12,500 nucleotides of DNA, taken from assembly GCA_037179515.1 (NCBI GenBank), contig JAXCGZ010011678.1:1-12500 (forward strand), written 5' to 3'. The stretch comes from Halocaridina rubra (lineage: Eukaryota; Arthropoda; Malacostraca; Decapoda; Atyidae). Positions 1 through 8,016 of this stretch are shown here, in pieces; position 1 is the stretch's first letter; each line of letters begins with the position of its first letter. Below the pieces are notes generated by a model. That model saw only the letters and a list, made by a program, of their open reading frames with translations, was not told the DNA's origin and did no database searches. The translations under genes and the position numbers were made by a program.

Positions 1-1621
<1,621 letters not shown>

Positions 1622-1625
<4 letters not shown>

Positions 1626-1765
1626 CCAAATAAGCACATTACATATGTGAAAACATGAATCATTCTTTACCCCGACCGGGACTCGAACCTAGGACTTATG
1701 ATTACTAAGTCAAGGCGCTACCACTACACCACAGAAGGTTAAAAGGAAACCAACCTTATAACTTT

Positions 1766-1767
<2 letters not shown>
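1622..1767 (-). mobile_element. tRNA-derived SINE-like repeat, solitary partial copy
   Basis: Read on the minus strand, 1738-1668 is a 71-nt tRNA-like sequence. It has an A-box-like TGGTGTAGTGG, the D-loop-like AGTGGTAG, and a perfect B box GGTTCGAGTCC. The acceptor region CCTTC/GGGG pairs only partly, and the anticodon arm does not fold in the standard way, so it is a tRNA-derived repeat rather than a working tRNA gene. A trailer (AAGAATGATTCATG, then TTTT) and the CTTATTTGGTAAT segment follow. The same sequence recurs in the tandem array at 11781-12500. Only about 146 bp of the 274-bp unit is present here, and both sides run directly into (AT)n. Confidence 0.85.

Positions 1768-1862
<95 letters not shown>
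1767..1862. repeat. (TA)n microsatellite
   Basis: An almost pure TA array with one phase slip near 1796 (AAT). It begins exactly where the tRNA-derived repeat diverges from its full-length relatives. Full units continue with GCTTATATCTGC; this copy continues with ACTTTATACATATAT. Confidence 0.95.
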
Positions 1863-1863
<1 letters not shown>

Positions 1864-3030
1864 CTTAAGCTCTCTTCACATGCACACACAAATTTTTTTT
1901 ACATACCAGTGCCAATGCGTGCACATATGAGCGAACGCATACATATTCAGAGGTAGTTCTTCACATTAACCTAATTTCTAAAATATTGATCTAAAATAAA
2001 AGCTGCTATATTGTTGTCTTCAACAGAATAAATCAACATAAAATGAAACATTTCTAAATCTAGGAATCATCTTTGTTCCTAAGATCTTGATATTTAGTTT
2101 TACTCTCATAACAACGTGTATGTGCCTTGAATTGGTACTGTTCTTTTAGTTGTTAAAAAAATTTACCTTTGACTTTTTACCCATTCTGTCAGGATTTCTT
2201 TCACAGCACGATTAAAAGAAATCAATTCTTTCTTTGTCTATTTTTTTCTTTCACTTTCGAACTTTATAAGACCAATCTTTAAAATGTTCATTATTTCATT
2301 GCAATTTCTTAGACTGACGGTCACCTGCTCACCAAAATGAAAGTGTTACACGGGTGTTTCAATAATGGTGATTATTTTTAAGCCTGTTTTTGTAAAAAAA
2401 TGAAAATGCTCTTTCATTAACCCCTCAAATCTTATGGTGTATCACTAAACTAGATGAGTCCACTTACTACTCCAAGTAAGCAATTGCCCATTCCTTTTTA
2501 CTGCTATGTAATTATTGCAAAGCTGGAATTGTACAAAATACCATGGAAATTAGCATTCCTGAACTCATGAATGGGAGACATGCTCTGTATCTACAATCGA
2601 CCAAATGGGTGTCAATTCCTCTCCTATAATGTAACAATGTCACTGATAACAGTTTTTTATTCCTTTATGTATTTCCTTGTTTGTTAATTAATTTATCTGT
2701 TTATTCATCTATTTATTTTCAGTTAATCATACTTTCTCCCACTTACTCAATCACGTTTAATCTTTTACACTGTTGAAACAAATCTTTTGTGTAGCAAAGG
2801 CACCAGTGATGTATATCTTTCATAACACTAGATATTTTATGTACTTAGATTGATTATATATTCACATCCACTATAAAGTTTATATTTATATGCCGCATGC
2901 AAAAAGATTAGCATGCAATTGGAAATTAATCTTCTCGTGTTTGCTGTATATATTCAGACGATATTTTCACTTATTGTGAATAGTTGATATAATATTAGAA
3001 AATGACTACCAACATTTTTGTTTAGCTCTG
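1863..3030. other. AT-rich intergenic DNA, nothing recognised
   Basis: This stretch of about 1.2 kb shows frequent stops in all frames, A and T runs, and no motif I recognise on either strand. A short run of alternating purine-pyrimidine sequence lies near 1880-1895 (CACATGCACACACA). I see no gene, tRNA or clear repeat boundary. Confidence 0.5.
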
Positions 3031-3054
3031 AGGCAAAGAGAAGTTCGAATGAAG

Positions 3055-3460
3055 AAGTGACTGTACCTACGCCATTTTATGGAGCAGAACTAAATTGTAA
3101 AAGAGGCGGAAAGGAGAAGATTTAATGTATCTGAGGTGAGGCATTTAAGAAGTATGTAAGGTGTGTCAAGAATGGAAGGAACAAGAATCATGAAGGTGTA
3201 GAAGGGAGCAGGCGATGGAGGGAAGTTGCCTAAGAAGGTAGACCACATAGAGCTGAGGTGGTTTGGGCGTATGGTAGGAATAAACATAAAAGAAACAAGA
3301 GAAGAGATTATGGAAGCTGATGTGGTGGAGAAAATTCTAGAGGAAGACCCAGAATGAGATGCATGAATTGGGGGGCGAGAGATCATTGTATATCAAAGGA
3401 TCAGAGGCAAGAGAACGCAACAGCGATAGGGATAGATGGAGAGATTATGAATGAATAATG
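3055..3460 (+). pseudogene. Decayed LINE reverse-transcriptase C-terminal remnant
   Basis: The plus strand carries the tail of a non-LTR retrotransposon ORF2, recognisable through several frames. VPTPFYGAEL at 3063 corresponds to the family's usual YG-E-W segment. RRFNVSEVRHLRSM, stop, GVSRMEGTRIMK at 3115-3195 matches the EMR-LRSM-GV-R pattern. KVDHIELRWFGRM at 3235 is the RWFGH-like motif. NSRGRPRMRCMNW at 3333 is the GRPR motif. RNSDRDRWRDY at 3416 corresponds to the terminal DR-WR motif. At least three frame changes and an internal stop show it is dead. The polymerase core is absent, so only the 3' end survives. Family assignment is from motif recall; the clade is not resolved. The minus-strand open frame at 3090-3386 is its shadow. 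Confidence 0.78.
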
Positions 3461-3480
3461 CGCCTTTTCATAGATGCATA

Positions 3481-4543
3481 CAAACAAACAAACAAGCAAA
3501 CAAGCAAATATTTCTTTTCCATTTTTGTCCCATGGTTATTGTTCTAAAATTAAAAGTAACTTATAAGTAGACATGTAATTGAAGTATATGTAAGGGGGTA
3601 ATACATACAGTTAAATTAATTGTAGCTTTCCTAGAAAATAATAATGCTGTAATAAAAATCTTAAAAATAATGTTAATAATAAAGTAGTAATAATAACACT
3701 CGATACAGTATCGTTATTATTTGCATCCTTACAATGAAAATAATTAGTTTTTAACTTAGAGAACAGAGAAGTCGATATCAGTTTACATATAGATAGGTTA
3801 GTGTTTTGGGAAATTGCATTTAATCATTAAGTTTAGTTTATATGTGAGCAGCAACTATTTGTCCAAAAGACAACAATATAGTTTGCCTTTGAAAGCTGTG
3901 AAGGAGGATGCATTTTTAAGATGCTCTGGAATATTGTTCCAGAGTGTTGGCCCTTTAATAGTGGTCATCTTTTAATCTGCTTCTGTGTTTGTTCTCTGAT
4001 TAAAGAGCTCACTGCTCTGTCTTGTGTTGTTCCCCTTATATCCCTGATTGATTTTAAATCAAATAGCCAGCTAGGATAATGATGATCCAATATTTTGCTT
4101 ACAAAAACATGAATGGCATAAGCGACCTTGTTTTCTGCACACAGCCACCAACTTTTATTGAGAGCTGGTGTGATGTGGGCATATTTTCTTATTCCTCCCA
4201 GGGCAACTCGAGCTGCAAAATTAATAAGCTTCTGTAGTCTGTTTATCTGAGTCTTAGGGTAGCTCCCCAAACAGTTGTGCAGTAATTAATGTGACTTAGG
4301 GCTAGAGATTCAACAACAGTGATTCGAGTGGCAGTCTCAAAATTGTCCTTTATATGTGATAAGTACATTAATGTTCCTGTAACCTTTTTGCATAGTTTAT
4401 CCATGTGGGAATCAAACAACATGTAGTTATCAAAGTGAATTCCTATGTTATTTACTGTTATGCTAGACGTAATGATATTGCCGCAAAAAAGTAATTATTG
4501 GGTGTTCTGGAATTTGTGCTATATGGAACCTTGAACTAATATA
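3481..4543 (-). mobile_element. Outer LINE copy, 3' half (RT C-terminus and 3' UTR)
   Basis: This is the 3' part of an old CR1-group-like LINE on the minus strand. A (TTTG)n-like tail (CAAA repeats on the plus strand, 3481-3507) is followed by a 3' UTR (to about 3854) and the end of ORF2. The sequence parallels 4551-5530 of the inner LINE nearly base for base, apart from about 90 extra bases at 3755-3844. It stops at 4543, inside the codons for ISSRFHIAQIPE, exactly where the inner LINE's tail begins. The missing upstream half resumes at 8017, where the frame ends with KTQC. Codons on the two sides are adjacent in the inner copy (KTQC-IFIGSRFH), so 3481-4543 and 8017-9601 are halves of one element. 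Confidence 0.88.
3855..4543 (-). pseudogene. Broken ORF2 C-terminal region of the outer LINE
   Basis: The reading runs from 4543 down to a stop at 3855 and shows the post-polymerase C-terminal region of the LINE protein. Recognisable pieces are ISSRFHIAQIPE, KTQINRLQKLINFAARVALG, ITPALNK, ILDHHYPSWLFDLK and the terminal LLDK before the stop. The longest open piece is 3965-4270 (101 codons). Compared with the inner copy it shifts frame just after DIRGT and again near the SYPKTQ segment, so no continuous protein can be made. The same segments are open in the inner LINE, which shows this copy is the older. Confidence 0.85.
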
Positions 4544-4550
4544 AAAAAAA

Positions 4551-4836
4551 TCAAAATCAAAATCAAAACATTTATTTCCATTTTGTACAATGGTTATTCA
4601 ACATTAATAGTAACTTATAAGTAGACATGTAATTAAACTAATAAATAAGAGGGTTAGACATATAGTTAAATTAAATGTAGCTTTCATAGAAAATAATAAT
4701 GCTGTAATAAAAATGTTAACAATAATGTTAATAATAAAGTAGTAAGTATGCCACTAGATACAGGATCGTTATTATCGGCATCATTTCCATATTTGTTTCC
4801 TTACAATGAGAATAATTAGTTCTTAATGAGCAGCAA
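4551..4836 (-). other. 3' UTR and tail of the inner LINE
   Basis: This non-coding segment follows the ORF2 stop. It is A/T-rich, with many AATAAT words, and ends in GGAAATAAATG plus TTTTGA repeats (minus strand). The terminal 30 bases (plus-strand 4571-4599) match the end of the SINE at 5753-5782 in about 26 of 30 aligned columns. LINE 3' ends are where the encoded reverse transcriptase begins copying, so this is the likely template-recognition sequence. The outer copy has the same region at 3509-3854, more diverged. Confidence 0.75.
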
Positions 4837-5823
4837 CTATTTGTCCAAAAGAAAACTATATAGTTTGCCTTTGAAAGCTGTGAAGGAGGATGCATTTTTA
4901 AGATGCTCTGGAATATTATTCCAGAGTGTTGGCCCTTTGATAGTGATCATCTTTGAACCTGCTTCTGTGTTTGTTCTGTGAATAAAGAGCTCACAGCTAT
5001 GTCTTGTGTTGGTTCCCCTTATATCCCTGACTGGTTTTAAATCAAATAGCCAGCTAGGATAATGATGGTCCAAAATTTTGAATACAAAAACATAAATAGC
5101 ATAAGCGACCTTATTTTCTGCCCGCAGCCACCCAAGTTTATTGAGAGCTGGTGTGATGTGGTCATATTTTCTTATTCCTCCCAGGGCAATTCGAGCTGCA
5201 AAATTAATAAGCTTCTGTATTCTGTTTATCTGAGTCTTAGTGGTAGATCCCCAAACAGTTGTGCAGTAATTAATGTGACTTAGGGCTAGAGATTCAACAA
5301 CAGTTATTCGAGTGATAGTCTCAAAATTGTCTTTTATACGTGATAAGTACATTAATGTTCCTGTAACCTTTTTGCATACTTTATCTATGTGGGAATCAAA
5401 CAACATGTGGTTATCAAAGTGAATTCCTAGGTTTTTGACTGTTTTGCTAGGTGTGATAATATTGTCGCAAAAATTAATTGTTGTGTTTTCTGGAATTTGT
5501 GCTATGTGGAACCTTGAACCAATAAATATGCACTGTGTTTTAGTTTCGTTAATTAACAGCCCAATTTCTTGGAAATAGGTTTTAATTTTTGACAGAGTGT
5601 TTTCTGCTCTTAAAGTTAGCTCTGGGAGATTATTAATATCACCACTAAGGAGTAGTTGAGTGTCATCTGCATATTGTACGACTAGACAGTCAGAAATGAA
5701 AGAAGATAGATCATTTACGTAAATGAAGAAGAACAAAAAAAAAAAAGCATACTTTATTTCCATTTCAATACAATGGGTATTCGTCAGCCAGGGCAAGCCC
5801 CAAAACCCCACTGTGGTGTCCAA
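4837..5823 (-). CDS. LINE ORF2, C-terminal part: YADD motif and C-terminal domain
   Basis: This 328-codon frame continues ORF2 after the SINE. Its first 33 residues, including a run of phenylalanines, are translated SINE and tail sequence. Real LINE protein resumes at IYVNDLSS (residue 34). The polymerase motif YADD, with the catalytic aspartate pair, is at residues 51-54. It is followed by the thumb-like region (NETKTQCIFIGSRFH, TVKNLGIHFD) and the C-terminal region (RIQKLINFAARIALG, LWNNIPEHLKN), ending with FLLDK and a stop at 4837-4839. Relative to the older copy, which reads GAPQGSVLGPILFSIYIND, about seven residues at the break (LGPILFS) are missing. Joined conceptually to the upstream part, ORF2 would be about 965 residues, usual for this group. 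The frame alone would not be a working polymerase. Confidence 0.88.
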   Translation of the reverse strand: MDTTVGFWGLPWLTNTHCIEMEIKYAFFFLFFFIYVNDLSSFISDCLVVQYADDTQLLLSGDINNLPELTLRAENTLSKIKTYFQEIGLLINETKTQCIFIGSRFHIAQIPENTTINFCDNIITPSKTVKNLGIHFDNHMLFDSHIDKVCKKVTGTLMYLSRIKDNFETITRITVVESLALSHINYCTTVWGSTTKTQINRIQKLINFAARIALGGIRKYDHITPALNKLGWLRAENKVAYAIYVFVFKILDHHYPSWLFDLKPVRDIRGTNTRHSCELFIHRTNTEAGSKMITIKGPTLWNNIPEHLKNASSFTAFKGKLYSFLLDK

Positions 5824-5916
5824 CCACAGCAGTTCCTGCCAGTAAACAGCTTAAACTCTCAGTCTTGGACGGGAACCGATCTTTCGACCTTGTGAATGCG
5901 AAGCCAGCGCGTTACC
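5734..5916 (-). mobile_element. tRNA-derived SINE inserted in the inner LINE's reverse-transcriptase gene
   Basis: Read on the minus strand, the element starts GGTAACGCGCTGGCTTCGCA, a tRNA-like head. A degenerate B box follows (CGGTTCCCGTCC, plus strand 5867-5880). A body contains CTGTGGTTGGACACCACAG, and the 3' end reads CATTGTATTGAAATGG, AAATAAAG and a T run. The head looks 5'-truncated, missing the first dozen or so tRNA bases and much of the A box. The alanine-tRNA-like TTCGCAT is only suggestive of its origin. It lies in the same orientation as its host and separates GVPQGSV from IYVND. About 13-14 host bases present in the older copy (TAGGCCCAAGT region, 8222-8235) are gone, and no clear target-site duplication is visible. 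Confidence 0.82.
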
Positions 5917-7904
5917 ACTGATCCCTGTGGAACACCAAATGATACAATTTTTGGCACAGAGATAATGTTGTTAAGACGTATGGACTGTTTACGATTAGAT
6001 AGATACTCGCTAAACCAGCTTGGATCAATTTTTAAGTTAATACATTTACTTAAAAGAATTTCATGGTTTACACTGTCGAAGGCTTTTGATAAGTCTAATA
6101 AAATTAGCAAAGATTTTTTTTTCATATCTATATTATTATATATACTGTTCGTAACTTTAAGCAGTGCAGTTTCCGTCGAGAGTTTTGGTCTGAAACCATG
6201 TTGGCTAATCGTTAGTAGTCTATTTGATTCTAAATATGACATAAGTTGGCATGCAACAATTTTTTCTAATATTTTAGAGAAAATGGGTAGCAGGGAAATG
6301 GGACGATAGTTTGTCACATCTTCTCTGTCCCCCTTTTTATGCAGAGGTATTACATGTGATATTTTCCAAGAGTCAGGAAACTTTTTAGTAACAATGGAAG
6401 TGTTCATAATAGTTAGAATATAGGATGCAATCATGGGTAGAGCATCTTTGATGAACTGAAATGGTATACCATCTGAACCATAAGAGCCAGAGTTTCTTAG
6501 GCTCTTTATGGTAAAAATTAGGGTAGCACAATCTATAGGATTTATCTTGAAGTACTCTCTTGTGTTTTCATTGGAAGAATTGTCATTTAAGCAATTACTC
6601 ATATTCACTGAGTTGATGTTTTCTTGAGTTTTTTCATATGTATTTTTGCCAACGTTAGCAAAATAGTTATTAAAGTTATCTGCTTTGTCTTTCAACTCCG
6701 TAATATTTTCATAACTTTCTGAGGTACTCTTTTCATTTGGTATCATGCTTCTTATCACTTTCCATGTTGCTGCTGTATCATGTCTAGAGTCATTAAATTG
6801 TGTTTTGTAAAAGTCTTTTTTACTTACACTGATGAGAGATCTGACACGTTTCTTTTCTGTTTTATAACGTTCTCGGAGAGTCATATCATATCTATTAATT
6901 TTTAGCTCTTTTTGTATTTGATTTCTGATTTGCATTGCCTCTTTGATGTCATTAGTTAGCCAGGGGGCTGAGGGGCGGGTTATCTTTCTTGTTACAGTGG
7001 GTGCACAACTATCTAAGCATTCAAGGAAGACTTTTGTTAAAATCTCAACCTGTAAATCGACGTTATCTGTGTACTTAATTCTATTAAGTGCATTTGTGTT
7101 GTTGATTAATGTTTCACAAAAGATATCAGGGGAGTAATTTTTTAGACACCGGAATGTCTTGAGGAGAGGCTTCCTTTTCGGCTTGTTTATGTTTAGCATA
7201 GCAATGTTCAGCTCGTGGTCTGCAATTGGGCAGGGAACTACGTCCCGATAGGGTATACTTTCCACTTTATTTGTTATTATCAGATCTATAAGAGTCCTAG
7301 AATTAGGGGTTATGCGGGTCGGTTTTGTCACTATTTGTGTTAACTTCACAGTGTTGATCACCCTTTTCATTTTGTTATCTGCTGAGAGCAAGTCATCATT
7401 AAAATCACCAAGTATGTATATGGGTTTATGACGCACACAGATATCTCTGAATGTTTCTAGCAGATGATTGAATGAACTGGTAGGTGCTTTAGGGTGACGG
7501 TAAACACACCCTACAATGAAAGATGGAAGTTTCTGATACTGCACAGTGATCCATAAATCTTCGAGCTCCTCAGTTTTTTCTAAACCTGTGGTTATTTCTG
7601 ATGCACTAAGATAATTTCTAACATAAATACAAACCCCACCCCCTCGGCCATGGTCATTGCGAAATATTTTAAACTCTGGGATATTCACATATTTACTTTC
7701 AGTTGTAGGAGGAAGCCAAGTTTCACTTACATAGAGGATGTCTATGTTGTAGTCTTTTGTTAGCATTATTATTTCCTCAAAATGAGCGAGCAGGGACTGA
7801 GCGTTCACATGTACTAATGTTACATTCTTACCATGTTTCATTGGGGTGGTATCCATAGTCATAGTTGTAGTTTCGACTGTGTGATTCTGCTGGGAATTCA
7901 TCAT
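5859..7904 (-). CDS. LINE ORF2, N-terminal part: APE endonuclease and first half of reverse transcriptase
   Basis: The 681-codon frame encodes the retrotransposon protein that nicks target DNA and copies the element's RNA onto it. Residues about 27-235 form an APE-type endonuclease, with VNAQS (N34), SETWL (E61), GGGVCIYVR, GCVYRHP, ILGDFND (D167, N169), LIDLIITN (D207) and ADHE (D229, H230); all expected catalytic positions appear present. The RT starts near residue 470, with VIPLHKKGD, NYRPISLLP (532-540), HGFRP, motif A LLDLSKAFD (catalytic D604) and GVPQGSV (657-663). The last 18 residues come from the inserted SINE, which ends the frame. ATG at 7904 is chosen because the endonuclease fold begins shortly downstream. 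The frame overlaps the preceding one by 77 nt in another phase. There is no internal stop or shift, so this copy is young. Confidence 0.9.
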   Translation of the reverse strand: MMNSQQNHTVETTTMTMDTTPMKHGKNVTLVHVNAQSLLAHFEEIIMLTKDYNIDILYVSETWLPPTTESKYVNIPEFKIFRNDHGRGGGVCIYVRNYLSASEITTGLEKTEELEDLWITVQYQKLPSFIVGCVYRHPKAPTSSFNHLLETFRDICVRHKPIYILGDFNDDLLSADNKMKRVINTVKLTQIVTKPTRITPNSRTLIDLIITNKVESIPYRDVVPCPIADHELNIAMLNINKPKRKPLLKTFRCLKNYSPDIFCETLINNTNALNRIKYTDNVDLQVEILTKVFLECLDSCAPTVTRKITRPSAPWLTNDIKEAMQIRNQIQKELKINRYDMTLRERYKTEKKRVRSLISVSKKDFYKTQFNDSRHDTAATWKVIRSMIPNEKSTSESYENITELKDKADNFNNYFANVGKNTYEKTQENINSVNMSNCLNDNSSNENTREYFKINPIDCATLIFTIKSLRNSGSYGSDGIPFQFIKDALPMIASYILTIMNTSIVTKKFPDSWKISHVIPLHKKGDREDVTNYRPISLLPIFSKILEKIVACQLMSYLESNRLLTISQHGFRPKLSTETALLKVTNSIYNNIDMKKKSLLILLDLSKAFDSVNHEILLSKCINLKIDPSWFSEYLSNRKQSIRLNNIISVPKIVSFGVPQGSVVTRWLRIHKVERSVPVQD

Positions 7905-8016
7905 TGTAGTGTGTTCTGGGGTTAGCCCATGGATCCTGGTGTCTGTACCTGCCGTTGGATGTGTAACGCTGGTTTAAGTACGTGCCGTGGTATGATCGGG
8001 CCTTCCCAAAGTTTGG
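7828..8016 (-). pseudogene. C-terminal end of LINE ORF1 (5'-truncated)
   Basis: From the 5' break at 8016 to a stop at 7828, one frame stays open through a tyrosine-, asparagine-, arginine- and histidine-rich peptide (for example YLNQRYTSNGRYRHQ and SRNYNYDYGYH). It overlaps the start of ORF2 by 77 nt in a different phase, as expected for the end of a LINE ORF1, the RNA-binding protein. I infer ORF1 from position and composition; no zinc knuckle, RRM or esterase motif is visible in the 62 remaining residues. Upstream, the frame happens to be in phase with the outer LINE's RT, giving a chimeric 204-codon open frame (7828-8442). Confidence 0.6.

Larger units (their letters stand above)
4544..8016 (-). 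mobile_element. Inner CR1-group-like LINE, nearly intact but 5'-truncated and SINE-interrupted
   Basis: A minus-strand non-LTR retrotransposon of about 3.47 kb, or about 3.29 kb without its inserted SINE. In transcription order it has the end of a first open frame (8016-7828), ORF2 from 7904 with endonuclease and reverse transcriptase, a 3' UTR (4836-4570), and a tail of TTTTGA repeats plus a T run (4569-4544). Endonuclease plus RT organisation, FADD-box variant YADD, the C-terminal LWNNIPEHLKNASSFTAFK segment and a short microsatellite tail rather than poly(A) suggest the CR1/L2/Rex1/Daphne group. Exact clade needs a phylogeny. It lies within an older copy of its own family. The 5' end is truncated in ORF1, the usual outcome of incomplete reverse transcription. 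Confidence 0.88.

Noticed and set aside
1668..1738. A functional tRNA gene
   Set aside because: Promoter boxes are good, but the acceptor stem is poorly paired and the anticodon arm is irregular. The sequence recurs as part of a 274-bp repeat.
5896..6309. A 137-codon plus-strand open frame
   Set aside because: It is antisense to the RT motif A region of ORF2, a shadow of the real frame. The same holds for 6943-7137 and 5062-5283.
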